64,000 nucleotides of DNA. Source: Grifola frondosa (lineage: Eukaryota > Basidiomycota > Agaricomycetes > Polyporales > Grifolaceae). How positions within the stretch are numbered: the stretch's first letter is position 1; each line of letters begins with the position of its first letter. The stretch covers positions 1,054,001 to 1,118,000 of the forward strand of contig LUGG01000011.1 of assembly GCA_001683735.1 (NCBI GenBank), given 5' to 3'. This document shows, in pieces, positions 23,078 to 35,129 of the stretch. The position numbers and the translations under genes were made by a program. The notes under the pieces are model-generated. The model worked only from the letters and a program-made list of their open reading frames with translations. It had not been told where the DNA came from and did no database searches.

Positions 23078-24517
23078 ATGCCTCGTGACGGACCGCTAAT
23101 ATCTCTGCCGTCGCTCCCACCAAGGCGTATGAACCACTACGATGATGACGACGAGGACTCGGATCCCCAACAGAAGCGGTGGTATCGCTACCTCCCACTT
23201 TGCTGTGCGTTCCCGCCTCAGATACGATGCACACTGAACTCCGTTGCTCACGTTCTTCGCTGCAGGGCTGTATTCCTCATGCTGGCACCGCACCCTTCGC
23301 TTCTCATCATGTTTGTGAACTACTATTACCGGACATTGCACGCGCCCGTCCGGGCTGTCTTCCATCTTTTCGCTATCTATACCCTCACTTTTCTGGCATT
23401 TTCCTCACTTATAGTCGTCGTTGCGCGGGATCCCGGACCCGTGACTGCGGAGAAGACGCAGGAGGCGGCAGCGAGTGACCGCGAGGACGAAAGCTTCCTG
23501 GAGGCGCTGTTGGCGCCAGACGACGAGCAGGAGCGCACGCCGCTTAATTGGTGTCGGAGATGCTCTGCGCCGAAGCCGGAGAGAGCGCACCATTGTAGCA
23601 CCTGCGGAAGATGTGTTCTGAAGATGGGTAAGCTGGTTGTATGCGGAAACCGCTAACTGTTGTTGATGCTATGTTGGAAGATCACCACTGTGTCTGGCTT
23701 GGCTCTAAATGTATCGTGAGTGATAAATTAAATCACGTATTTGTGTTGTTCTGACTTCTTTATTAGGGTCACAGGACGCATGCTGCTTTCGTGCATTTTC
23801 TGTTCTGCATCACCGCTCTCGCTATGTACATCGCTATTCTGTGTATATCCGCTGTATATTATGCTTTTACGAATCCGCTATCTATCGTGCGTGTTGGCGA
23901 TCCTCATCAAGTTGCGCTTTCGGGATACTTACCTTGGATTCATAGGACGAAACCACCCCACTGCATGAGATGTTCCTTGCATTCTATGGCGTTGTCATCT
24001 CCATGGTCATTGGCTCCTTCCTGGGATACCACATATACCTTATCACGTACGTTAGCGCCTTAAAACCGCCAAGCATCGTCCTGACAAAGTTGTACTTTCC
24101 AGGACAAATCAGACAACACTAGAGAGCCTCTCCCCCTTTTTACTCCTTCGCTACTTGCCGCCGCTGCCGCCCTCCCCGGAACAGCCAAAGCTCTCCAACC
24201 CGCCTCTCGAACACGAGCTGTCGCTCGAGCAGCGGTGGGTCGTGCGCGACGCGCACCACCACATCCGGCTATATGACGTCGGCTGGCGGAAGAATTGGGG
24301 GCAGGTCTTTGGGTGGACGAGGCCGTGGGGGTGGGTGCGTCGTATTACCGTCGGAGGCGGGTGGTGAGTTTTGCTTCCATGTGGGCGCGAAAGCATTGTG
24401 AACTCACTTGCGCTTCGAAGCGTGGGCGATGGGAGATCGTTCCCCCGCAACCCTCGCGCAGATCAGATGCTGGCGCGCCTCGCCGCTCGACTGGTCGATG
24501 CGGACAAGACTCGGTGA
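23078..24517 (+). CDS. DHHC zinc-finger palmitoyltransferase
   Basis: Integral-membrane protein S-acyltransferase, which attaches palmitate to cysteines of other proteins. From ATG 23078 an acidic N-terminus (NHYDDDDEDSD) is followed by two membrane spans (FLMLAPHPSLLIMFVNYYY; VFHLFAIYTLTFLAFSSLIV). The Cys-rich domain is WCRRCSAPKPERAHHCSTCG with the catalytic DHHC, completed across an intron near 23629-23681 (DHHCVWLGSKCI). Two more spans follow (LFCITALAMYIAILCISAVY; FYGVVISMVIGSFLGYHIYL), then the TTxE motif as TTNQTTLE. The last exon from 24421 adds GRSFPRNPRADQMLARLAAR and a TGA at 24515. Topology and motifs match the Pfa/Swf1 group, but I do not assign an orthologue. The frame is intact. 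Confidence 0.9.
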
Positions 24518-25782
24518 TCGGTTTCCCGCGTCGTGATACCCATCGCCTTGCAGGTTTTTGTAACTTCTTCCGGTTTCTAATCCATTTCAAAGTTAACGGA
24601 AATCGCTGTTGAGAGAACGAAGGGCGGTCTTGTCAAGACAATATTTCGATTTCCCTGCCAGGACTATTTCGTGCATGGAACACTTGCGGACGACGTTGTC
24701 TGCTACGCATTCTTTGGCATGACTCGCACCGCCTTCTATGGGTAACTATTCCTTTCAGTAACTTTAATGCGGCGTGATGAACAGACGACAGTGTCGTCGA
24801 TTTTTTTTGGCAGTGAGGGGCTGGGTCGATAAGCCTACCTCGAGACTTATGCGTGTACGACAATTCAAACTTCAATGGTTCCCGGCCACGAACAGTGAAT
24901 ACTGTGAGTTCCACAAGCGGGGAGCTAAATGGGCACCTGTATATAGGTGGAGAATATGGACAGCACTACTCATTCTTACTGTGAGTTCACTTTCACTTGA
25001 AGGCGCCACCACTTAGCACCGTTATCACAACGGTGTGAAGCTATCTGTGGGTTTGCTCGGACGCCTTGAGGCTGAACCTCAAGTGCGCAGAGGAAATTAT
25101 CTCGTCGAAGCAAGAGTACCTCAGCCTGGGCTCGCCTTCAGAGCAATAAGAAATATGCGCCACGTTTGGGATCGTAGGATGTGGAAGCTTTCGCGATATC
25201 ACAGTGATATTGGGAGAAAATCTTCCGAGTGGGATAGGTTTCGTACATTGGGAAGAATATATTGCAGTAGCGTCACAGCGCGCGGCGCCTGGTGGCCGCG
25301 TCTGATCGAGGAGTTGATCGACCTCGATCATAGGTATACTTTGTGGCGTTTACGCCACAGGCATGCGCGAAACGCAACAATTCACAGACCCCTGCATTCA
25401 TTTCCCGGTTTTTCATCTCTGAGCCCCTCCTCATTCTCCCATATTCCCCTCAGGATGTGCTTGAAGTCGTGATACTGGAGAAGCCGATGAATTTCATATC
25501 CTAATTTAGACGAATCATCCCGCAACAGAGGATGGTTGCGGCAGTGACATCGCCGTCAAGTACTGCCAGTACCGCGCCAAGTGCGAATGTTGTTCTAGAA
25601 CTGAATCCTGTTGCCTTGTGGAGTTCTTTCATATAGGGGTTATGATGTGGAAAAGGCCTGAACATCATAGTGGACTTCCTAACGAAGAGTGCAAACTGAA
25701 ACTAACACTGGTACATTTGTGACTCGCATATATAGTACAGATGTTCATACAACGATACACGCGCCCTCGTTCAGGACGAATC
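24518..25782. other. Convergent intergenic region with an unsupported open frame
   Basis: The DHHC gene (+) and EGT1 (-) converge across about 1.26 kb. A plus-strand open frame at 25035-25472 (145 codons, Arg- and Trp-rich, containing ARGAWWPRLIEELIDLDHRY) is longer than chance would favour, but has no motif I know and no exon partner. A second coding-like scrap near 24660-24745 reads DYFVHGTLADDVVCYAFFG. Together they may be remains of a dead gene. Confidence 0.35.
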
Positions 25783-28700
25783 TTACACATCATACGCAAT
25801 CCGAGCGCCGACCCACGCGTAGGGGTAGTTGTGTTGGTAGTAGTTACGCAAGGTACGCCGCTCCGCGAGACGGGGAATAGTGGCGTAGGAGCCTCCGATC
25901 TACAAGCGAGAACGCTCAACGTGTGCCAAGAGTAGCCAGAAGATAGCATGCGTGACATACCACAATTTGATGGTGGGTATCGAAGAAATCCATCGAATAT
26001 CTGTGCAAAATAATCCTAGTCAGAAGATAAGACATCACCAAAACCAGGCAAGAGCGCACCCCGGATACAGCTTGGACGGCACAAAACCGTCATGTTTCTC
26101 GAACACCGTCGACGTCCACTCCCAGACACCTCCGTTGTGTCCCCGGCCATCTTTCACCCCGCCCATAGTCGCCCTAAACAAGAAATTATTTCAACTTTAT
26201 ATGCCGTTGCAATGAACAGAACAACCTACGGAATAGGGTGCCAGTTGCGGAAGCCAATATTTGCCCCGCCTTCGTATCCGCACTCGAACTTGTCGAGGAA
26301 CAAGCGGAGTTCAGGCTCGGTGGGGATGCGGCCGCCCTTGACGCTGGCGTAGGTAGAGAGATTATCGTAGGACGTGATGACAGGCCAGTCTTTTGCCACT
26401 TTCATCGGGACTGGACCGTAGAAGGTGCGCACCTAACATGACACAGTTCAGCACGATAACCCAAGTTAACATGAAGAATCCAGCACACCAGCATCTCCCC
26501 GTCGATCTCCACCCAGCTGGCTGGCAACTGCACTTGTTCCTTGCCTTCTCCAATGAAGAACTCGTAGAACTCTCCGTTCGTAACAGGGCGCCACTCGATC
26601 TTGAATTCCGGAACATGCACGGTCCTCTTGGGGTGCTCGTTGTCCCAGCCAAACTCATGTCCAGCCACGTCGGTGGTATCGTCCTCCGCTTCGCTGTCAT
26701 CATGTCCAACCGTCAGTGTCTCCGGACCGAGCGTCACGGTGAGGGTATCCGGAGCAGGGAGGCGTTCCCAAGACTCGGCGAGGACAGACCAGACTGGCGG
26801 ACTAAAGCCCGTAGGAGGCAATGTGCCCGTGCCCGCGCGCTGCAACAACATATACAAGAGTGTCTGTGAAAATAATGACATCAACGAACAGAGCACTCGA
26901 ACACCACCCCTAAAAAACTGACCTCAGCATGGAAAGCTTCGTGTTCGAGTGTCATAAACAAGACTCTGGCTATCTTCCTCGTGAGCGTAACTTTCCCAGA
27001 CTGGATATCGCGGTATAATTTCATCACTCGCTCGCGCACCCTAGATTGGTATTCGAGAATGCTCCCGAGCGAAGGCCAATCCTCGTCATGCTGCGGAACC
27101 TCAGAGTGAGGCTACAAAGATATTAGTGATTTGCGTCAGGCGCGAATGAGCACACTGACGTGGCACTTGGTGGGGTCATCCACAATTGGATCAATCCCTC
27201 GCTAGAGATCAAGTCGTCAATACACTGAACCAATGCAAATAATGTAAATTCCTTACTTCGAAAATATACTATGAACGCCGTAAGGACACAGGGCCACCAG
27301 TGGAGTAGCATTGAACTTACTTTGAACTCCACAGGTTCGGTGTCCGGCTCCCCAAGAAGCTTCGAAATATGAATGGACAGGAACGCAGGAATATGCCCGC
27401 AATAGAACAGGCATATATGACGTAGATCGATCGGCTTCTGGAAGAGCATCGAAGGGGGTATCATCTGTCTAGTGATAAAGTCCCAAGCCGCCCACATTGT
27501 GTGCCACTCGTCCATTGCTGGCATGCCGAAAGGAGAAGAAACCACACCCTTCTCATCAATGGCGGAAGGCGAGCGCAGTAGAGGGAATGTGAACTTAGGT
27601 CGCTCTAACAGCCAGAGAGAGTACTGCCCAGCGCTGTCCATCCAGCGTTGAATGGGGCGGAGATTGGCGTCAGTAAAAAGAGTGTACGCATCTTGCTCAG
27701 AGAACTAGGGTGACGCGTTAGCTTCGCTAGCGATACACCCAATAAGTTTCCTACCTTGTAGGAAATTCGATGCGGACGAGCTCGTCTGCTTCGAACGGGA
27801 GACGCTTCTTAGTCTTTGTGTCCACAACCGTTTGCTCACACGTTGACTTGTAGTAAGCCTCATGACGACCTTCAAAGACAAGATTATGATAATTTGAGAG
27901 CATAAATCATAATGTGACATACGGAGTTCTTCATTGTATATCGCGACATACTCCCATTTGTCTTCATCAAAGAGTGCTCGTCCCCAAGAGCTCTTCCTGC
28001 ACATTTCAAGCCGTTCATTATGAAATTCTTGGTGATACCCTTGGGGTCATTATATGCGAGCTCAATCTGATGGGCTTCATTGTCGTGATCGAGGCCAAGG
28101 AGTAATGTATCGCCTGAACCAGGTCGCAACGGCAAGGATCGTAAGAACGCAGCATCCTCGCCACGAGTGAAGTTGCCGAGCGATGAACCGAGAAAGAGAA
28201 TATGAAGCGGCTGGTTAAAACCAGGGGTCGACGGAGGTGTGACTTCTGTCTCCGTCGTAGGTGTCCTCGACGAAGACGCAGATCTGGGCGAATCGTCACC
28301 GCCAACCCTCTCGAGCTTATATTGCTCGGAGACTTCAGTAGTGATCCGTTCAAGATCGTTGCGTCCTTCCAGGCCACCCTCGGCGATGAACTTGAGGCCG
28401 TCGTCATATGTTCCGCACAAGCCCTTAGTAGAGACCTTATCCTTGATCTCTGCTCCAATTTCAGAGTCATTAAGTGTCTTGAGAGTGCGTTCGAGCTCGC
28501 GCTTCTCGAGGTCGAGGGCGTAGTACTGGACGGAAGACATACTGTGCTGTGAGAGGGCGCGGAGGATGTGGGACGTCTTCCTTAAAGCACTGTGAGAGAG
28601 TGAGTTCCAGGCCACGGCAAGATAAGATACATGCCAGACGCCCATTGAATAGGATGATATCAACGTGGCAAGATGTACAGAATGCTCTGGAGATCCAAAG

Positions 28701-29130
28701 ATTGCGAATCTCGCCCTCGAAGCAGACGATCCCGATTCACATCACAATGGAGCAAGTACTAGCGCAAGGAAAGAACGAACCCCTGAAAAAAATTGTTGCG
28801 TTGTACTCACCCAGCACCAAGCTCAACGACGACCTCTTCAATTGCCTCTGCGTTCCCGTTCCGCGCATGCATGACCCGCACAATGTCGGAAGACCGGTTC
28901 TTCAGGATCTCCTCCTCGGCGGGAAACAAATAGTATTCGGGCGCCTCTGTCGTAATGGCGTCGTACAGCCTCAATCCCCTCTCATCGTAGAGGAGCATTG
29001 TGGGAAGCCACTTCTGGCCCGTAGGTTGCGAGAGACCGGAAACAACTTGTTCATGGATGACGCTGGAAGCAAGTGTTGGCTGGTTGGCACGAAGGTCCAC
29101 GATATGGACGAAATCCTGGAGGGTCGACAT
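25783..29130 (-). CDS. EGT1: Ergothioneine biosynthesis protein Egt1
   Basis: A fused two-enzyme protein of about 880 residues. The N-terminal SAM-dependent methyltransferase (EgtD-like) makes hercynine from histidine; signatures are LYDERGLRLYDAITTEAPEY, VELGAG, ALRKTSHILRAL and ILFLGSSLGNF. The C-terminal half is a DinB-type iron-binding domain (MTLEHEAFHAE) plus a formylglycine-enzyme-like fold (FGWDNEHPKRTVHVPEF, WRPVTNGEFYEF, NIGFRNWHPIP, GGVWEWTSTVF, RRTLRNYYQHNYPYAW). This half joins hercynine to cysteine in an oxygen-dependent step. Start ATG 29130 gives MSTLQDFVHIVDL. Introns are short except the first, 28590-28810. Two one-base breaks occur: near 27983, and in a TTT near 27768 that should be TTTT before SYK. 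Ergothioneine is an antioxidant thiol. The final lyase is not in this window. Confidence 0.92.
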
Positions 29131-31353
29131 GGGGCAAAACAGGAGCACCGCGGTGCTGGCGGTTCAGGAAAAGGAGAGAAGGGGACTGCATTCCGAGAAC
29201 GAGCATATATACGCGGCGAAGGAAGACCCCAGTCGATGCATGCTATCCGCTGGTGATCACGCCGTGACGTTGGTCCTCCCGAATCCAAGACGGCAGTGGC
29301 AACCTGAACTCAGCGTCAGTACGTACCGCAGCGCATCAAGCGCCCCAGATTACGTCAGCCAGCGAGGGTAAACACTCTCTCATGCACTCGAACGTGCATG
29401 CCTATCAAATTTACTCCCTTTCGTGCACTTCTGATGTGACCAAGTGCATTCTTCAAGTTTGTCAAGGACAAGAACGAAACACAAGACCTCCGGTGGCGGC
29501 CGCAACCGCAGTTCGATTACCACTCAACAGCCGGGCTCGGAGCCGCAGAAGTTCATTCCGCCTCACTGGTGATGAGAGGATAATGGCAACCCTCAAATTC
29601 TCTGATGCATTAGTATCCGCTGACCAAGAGCGCTGAACTAGACCCGGGCCGATGTATTGAGAGTTTACCATGTAACACATCAATGCGCACAGCGTGAGTA
29701 CGGGTGCTGTGCCCTTACCAGACATGTCGAGATCAATTCGCACTTGCCAGCTCCAAGATCCGTAGCTTATTCACAGGACCGAACGAAATCCCTTCCAGCA
29801 TAGTAAGAAACGCACCAGAGTCACTACCGTCCATGCGAGTGCGACATCTCGTACGTTGGACAAGCCGAACCAACGATATACGAGAGTAGACTAGCGTCGG
29901 TGAAGTAACAGTCCGATCACTCGATGCGAAGTCGAGGAAGGCTTTGCGAAAAAGGATACTCATTGACGGTGAGCGTCAGAGGGACCACAGTAGCGGTTTG
30001 ACTCGTAACTCCTGACATGCAGAGGACGTCCACGGCTACATGTGCCGAGTGGAAGATTTACGAATGAGGACAGTCGCGGAGAAATGCAACTAGCGGTCTT
30101 CATTTGTGGCCGCAGACGTCCACCGAGAGACTCACCGAGGCTGATTCCCGTCATCGCCTGACCTAAAAACGTTGGAGAGCATAGACGTAAGCTAGACAAA
30201 CGCGCTCATGATGACCGCGATTCTAAAACGTAACCTGCTGGAGACATTCAAATTGCAATGCATTTTTTGCGCAAGCTCATCCAGCGTTTACCATGGAGCA
30301 GACAAGTTGATTGTATGAGACGAGCTTGGGCGCGATGACATGGGGATCTTTCACCGATTGATAAAAGGTAGCTGGGAGTGACTGAGTCAGTGGAGGGCGT
30401 TCGGATCACGTGTGTACGTACTACGGGCCATTGAAGTTTCGAAGTAACGAAGTTTGAACCATCTGAGGCTACTTCACTGCCTGGGCGAACTCGTATCAAA
30501 TCATGACCCAAAATAACGCCACTCAGTGTATTTTTTAAGTACCTGTATCTGCGGGATCTAGCGACGGAGAGAAAAGCGAGTTTAACCCCGGATGCAAAAA
30601 AAAATCTATTCTACATAGGACCAATGCCGGCTCGCGATTTTTAGACACTTTTCTGCCGGAACCCGCGGCGTTTGACAGGAAGAAATAGAAATTAAGCTCG
30701 GGTACATGCGATGCTGTTCCGTCGTGGGGTTCCAAAGGGCCCGAATTGCCCCTGGTGAATGCTACTCGCACCACTCTCGTTAGATGTGTATTAAATTTCG
30801 ACTCAGCTTACAGTTCTATGACTTGCAGATCTCGCTGTGCAGGCCTCACTTTTGACAATACATCATCGCGCACTAACCGCGAGGCGCAATCAACTCAATG
30901 TAGTCAGCTACTACCTCCAATGATCGGCTGCAGGTAACCACAACATCAACTGTATGGCTGCAGTGTAGGTCATCGAATGCGGGCGGAAGTTATTAGTGCT
31001 CGTGTCATTCAACTCCGTCTTCGACTCACCAGTGGCACACGTAGTAGAGAAGGCCGCAGATGCACCATCATACCGAAATCATTCTTCCAAGCGCGCAGAT
31101 ACAGATTTTCCCGTCTGCGCTGTTGTTGGCATTCCAGTCTCGCGAGTGCCACTTGTTGTAATTGACTAATAAATTGCAGGACTTGCCTTATTCGCTAGCC
31201 AAAGCTTTGCACGGAAATACATGTGGCATTCAACGGCAAGCTATCTGATCTTGTTCGAATCCGGTACATGAGCAAGTGCATCATGTTCTGGGCCACCAGA
31301 ACATGTACAAATACAATAGGCCAAACATCAATTGAAATATGCCAAACGCAAGG
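29131..31353. other. Gene-poor stretch with a FunK1 scrap
   Basis: About 2.2 kb with no intact gene I can support. A TATA-like ATATATA near 29202 could serve EGT1. Two adjacent minus-strand open frames (29733-29963 and 29462-29743) have start codons but no recognised motif. A FunK1-like scrap lies at 30824-30886. No terminal repeats or transposase motifs were seen. Confidence 0.45.
30824..30886 (+). pseudogene. FunK1 fragment
   Basis: The translation CRSRCAGLTFDNTSSRTNRE matches the conserved block after the first intron in the FunK1 genes (KSRCPGFIFDNASSRV in FunK1-2). A CAG splice-acceptor-like triplet precedes it, as in the intact genes. Neither the upstream LGPMP block nor the downstream kinase region is detectable nearby. 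It is a short relic, or just possibly chance; the match of spacing and order favours a relic. Confidence 0.4.
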
Positions 31354-31505
31354 CTAAATAGACGAGGATCGCCCCTTTGGCCCTGCTTCATCCCAACAGA
31401 ACGTGTACACTTTCCATAGGCCAGACACCAGTTGAAGTACGCTAAACGCAAGGCGAAAACGAGCCCTGCGGATGAACACGGACCGGCCCCTTGCTCCTGC
31501 TTCAT
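31296..31505. repeat. Tandem duplication of the reductase 3 last-exon segment
   Basis: Unit 1 (31296-31392) and unit 2 (31393-31505) share an ordered set of words: AGAAC(A/G)TGTAC, ATAGGCCA(A/G)ACA, CAGTTGAA or CAATTGAA, AAACGCAAGGC and CTGCTTCATC. They differ by substitutions and about 16 bp in length. On the minus strand each encodes DEAG, a GRS segment and the anchor helix. Confidence 0.8.
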
Positions 31506-32759
31506 CAATGGCCGCGACCTCCTCCTCTGTCAGCGGAGCTGTAATGGCCTCACGGTCAACACGGACAAAGACTTGACTAAACCAAGCGGCTTACGCAAGT
31601 CAGCGACAGCTAGGTATTCCTGAAAATATTCTTTGCTGGAGCTCGCACTGTATAGCACACGGCAGATGTCAAACATACGGAATAGCACGGAACACGAGGA
31701 CATACGTGACGATTACTACGCCCTTACTCCTCACCCAAGACAAGATCACCTGTCTCGGCGTTGCATTAAGTCTCTTAGCAGCGGCCTGCACCGGCTTGTC
31801 TACTGGCCCATCGCGGAGCTTCGTAATCGGACTGTTTACAAAGATAAGTAATGCTCCATATCACTAAAGTTACACTACTTACATGAGACTGCCATATGCC
31901 TCAATAACGATACCGTGTTGAGTACAAAATTCAAGGAGCTCCTTGTTCTCAGCATAATTGTACGGATGGAAGAGTATCTACGAGATTGGATCAGCTCAGC
32001 ACATCGCGATCGAAGACAACAGTTGCACCTGATTAACTGCAGGTATAATGCTGGCGGTCTTGACGAGCTCTTGTAATTTGGGGAGTGAGTAGTTACAGAC
32101 ACCAATGCTCCTGGATAAAGAAAGTATCAGCGAATGCTTGTCTCAAGCTGAAGATTAAATCACTTCGTTAAGCCTTCTTCCTTGATCTTCTCGAATTCCC
32201 GCCAGACGTCTCCTGCATTTGGGCTATGGACTAGGTATAAATCGATCTGCTTCAACCCAAGCTACGTCCGACCAATCCTGTCAGTGCACGGTGCGCGTAC
32301 ACAACGTGGATGCTTGCCTTGTCCAAACTATCTCGCACGCCACCCGGGATAGAGGTACGGCCAGACCATTTCGTGGTGACGAACAGCTCCGAACGCTCGA
32401 GCGCAGTCTCACGAATGGCTTTGCCGATACTGTCCTCGTTCGCATACCCTGGTTCTGAGTCAGCCATCAGTCCATTCACTGCGAGCCACAGCACTCACAT
32501 TGCGCGGTGTCGATATGAGAAAAGCCGGTCTCTATGGCCTGTTCCACACATTCGGTGACATCCTGCACACGAGGAGCCTCAGATAGGTATATCAATAAAC
32601 GTTGAACAACATACTTGTCCCTTCAACTTGGATCCTGTCCCGAACGCAATGGCGGGCATCTGCATTAACCATACCATAAGCATTTCTCACCATGATCAAC
32701 TGCGTGTCATGGATATCGACCTTGTTGCCATCGTTCAAAGTGACCGCCTCAAAATGCAT
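31354..32759 (-). CDS. Aldo-keto reductase 3, C-terminally membrane anchored
   Basis: Minus-strand paralogue of reductase 1, starting at ATG 32759 (MHFEAVTLNDGNK) with the same exon structure, including the GC donor after DSLDK. The tetrad is complete: HIDT, QWYANED, TTKWSG and LYLVHSP. SIGVCNYSLPKLQELVK reads through the point where reductase 1 is broken. The last exon reads PLTEEEVAAIDEAGARG and then a hydrophobic helix (RLAFSVLQLVSGLWKVYTF) before a second DEAG and a TAG at 31354-31356. The second DEAG arises because this exon is tandemly duplicated (31296-31505). The stop therefore falls inside the second repeat unit and the second helix is untranslated or lost. No frame break was found in the barrel. 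The substrate is unknown. Confidence 0.85.
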
Positions 32760-33330
32760 GAATTTCAATGTAGAGCAACTCACTCAGCCCGAAGATGGTG
32801 GTGGTAGCTGTGAAAGCATAGGATTACAGATGACGGAACTTGTCATCACGAAAACGCCCTCCGACAATCTAGCGGTAGATTGACGGAGAAACTTATTCTA
32901 GACTTATTATGTTTGGGCGCCTGTGGCCTCAACTTGACAGTTGAGGGAAAGCGATGAGGTCGTTAGATATGTAGAGAATGTGGTAAGTTGGAATGAACCC
33001 ACATATACGACATTCGGTAACAGAGCAGACACAGAATGAGGCCGACGGAGAGTATACGGGACGTACGAGCGAAAGGTACAACAGGTTGGAATATACCACT
33101 TACGACAGAGTACATCAATGGGAAGTCTAGCACTGCATACACGGTGGCGAGACAAGGCCGGAGTTCACTGCGGAACTCCCGCACCCATAGACACACCATA
33201 AGTCGACGGATCTTGGGAGGGAGAGCCGGTCACTCATAACCAACACAGTGGTTGCAATCAGCATGTCCATCACACCGCTACAAATCATATCGCAATCGTG
33301 AAATAAAAGCAGAACGACATACAACGCATC
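32760..33330. other. Intergenic between reductase 3 and eIF3i
   Basis: About 570 bp holding the promoter of reductase 3 and the 3' region of eIF3i. Small open frames have no recognisable content. Confidence 0.45.
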
Positions 33331-34892
33331 CTAATCCTCGATCTCCAAGTCCCCATACGGCTTCGCGCGGAAGTAGCTCTCGTCAAAGTGGTGCACGCGC
33401 ACGAACCCGTCCTCTCCGCCCGATGCATAGCAGTCGCCTTTCGGTGACACCGCAATCCTGTGTCAGACTCCGTTAGTATGATCCAAATAAAACGGTGACA
33501 GGATATGCGAGCGGCGCAACATGACAGGGAGAGTCAAGGCATCGCCACAATATAAGGCATGGTTTACTTACGTGTTGACGGGTCCGAAATGGCCTTTTAC
33601 CCGCCCGACCTCTTCCTCGAAGATTTTATGCCAGAAGCGCGTCTCGAACTTGCCCTGCCTGAGCGATGTCGTCGTCACACTCATCGCATCTTGTCCACCA
33701 CCCAGCAGAACCTGTAGCACCCAAATGTCAATATCCAGAGGAATATACAAATGAATGAGAACAGAGCGTACGTATGGCTTGCTGGGTGCAAGCGCAGCGC
33801 TATTCAGCGGGGTCTCGGTCGTGAAGGTCTTGAGGACCATCAGTGTCCTCGTATCATGTATCTACCACATCTCAAATCAGCACAAACAGCCAAAAGAAAC
33901 AAGTAGCAGGGGAAGGAGGACGCACCCGCGCGGTTTTGTCCTTGCTGCTGGTGATGAAGTACGAGCGATCGGGGCTGAGCTGAAGGTCCGTGACGACGTC
34001 GCGGTGCGCGTGCTCGTTCGAGAGCACCTCCTCGCCCGTCTTCGCGTCGAAGAGCGCGACCTTGCCCGACTCGTGCCCTGTGAGAATCAAATTCGGCGTG
34101 TGCGCGAACGCGCAGAGCGTCGCTTTCGAGCCGATGGGGTTGAACATCGAGACTGGCTCCTTCGACTCTGCATGACAGGAGACAACGTCAGCAAATGCAT
34201 AAATGTGTCCCCTCTGCTGCCAGCTCTTCCTTTGTGCAAAACGAGACAGGCGGGAGAGGATGGGATGGGGTAGTGAACGACGCACGTTCCGAGCCATCCC
34301 CCTCACGGTTGATATTGAATATCCGTACGGCACCCTGGTGGCCCATGCGCTGCTCGGTGATACACACAACCTGGTCATCATCCTCGCTGAACGCCACGCG
34401 CTTCACGGCGGTGGGGAACTCCCAGCGGTACAAGCACTTGCCGGTCTGCACGGACCATAGACGCATCGTGTTGTCGGCGGAACCGCTGATGAGGAAACGG
34501 GACTGGGCTGCACATGGGATGGCGAATTAAAGGAGAATAAATCAGGATGAAGGTCAGCTAATACAATTCAGGGAAGAGCGTAGGGAAGAGGACGCACAGT
34601 CGACATCAATCGTCCAGACCGTGCCGTTGTGCCCGTCATACGTCCCCAGGCGCTCGCCATTGTGTGTGAACCAGACATTGATAACGTGGTCTTTTGAGCA
34701 GGAGAAGAGGAGGTCGCCGTCGCGGTTGAACTTGATTTGGGTCAGCGACCGTTCGTGTCCTAGATTCGTATGAGAAATTGAGCCCAGCCATGCCATCACA
34801 ATGGCGTCAAAGACAGACCTTGTAAAAGAATTGGTCTCTGTGTCAAAGAATCAGTAATTTAAATTCTCCGCAACAGCGAAGGTGCGCACCAT
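33331..34892 (-). CDS. TIF34: Translation initiation factor eIF3 subunit i
   Basis: WD40 propeller subunit of eIF3, needed for 43S pre-initiation complex assembly in the cytosol. The coding sequence starts with an ATG alone at 34890-34892; a 52 bp intron follows and exon 2 begins at 34837 with RPILLQG, giving the conserved [19 protein letters not shown]. Propeller blades show [85 protein letters not shown] and [13 protein letters not shown]. The C-terminus is [17 protein letters not shown] followed by DLEIED and TAG at 33331. Introns are short and no frame break was found. The length is about 340 residues, normal for the family. Divergent BTB gene 2 starts only 237 bp away. Confidence 0.93.
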
Positions 34893-35129
34893 TTTTGTTG
34901 CAAAGGGAGGTAGAGAGCAGAGGTATAAGTTAGCGGAGGCGGGTGTCTGACTGTACACGAAGACCTCAAGTTTTCGGTCCCGCGGCATTTGCCGAACCTT
35001 CCTTTTGCAGACATGGACCGCACGCGATTTTGGCAGCTGCCTCTTTGTCCACCAAGTACCCTTCTGCGCCTCGCCGACCCCCCGCCTTTCGACCGCACGC
35101 GATAGCGCTATCGGTGCCGCATCGCCAGG

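Noticed and set aside
31240..31275. tRNA-like string GTTCGAATCC
   Set aside because: It resembles a T-loop, but no matching A box, anticodon stem or acceptor pairing lies at the right distance. The similar GGTTCAAACC near 6530 fails the same test.
29131..31290. Transposable element in the gene-poor stretch
   Set aside because: I looked for reverse-transcriptase, integrase and transposase motifs and for terminal repeats and saw none.
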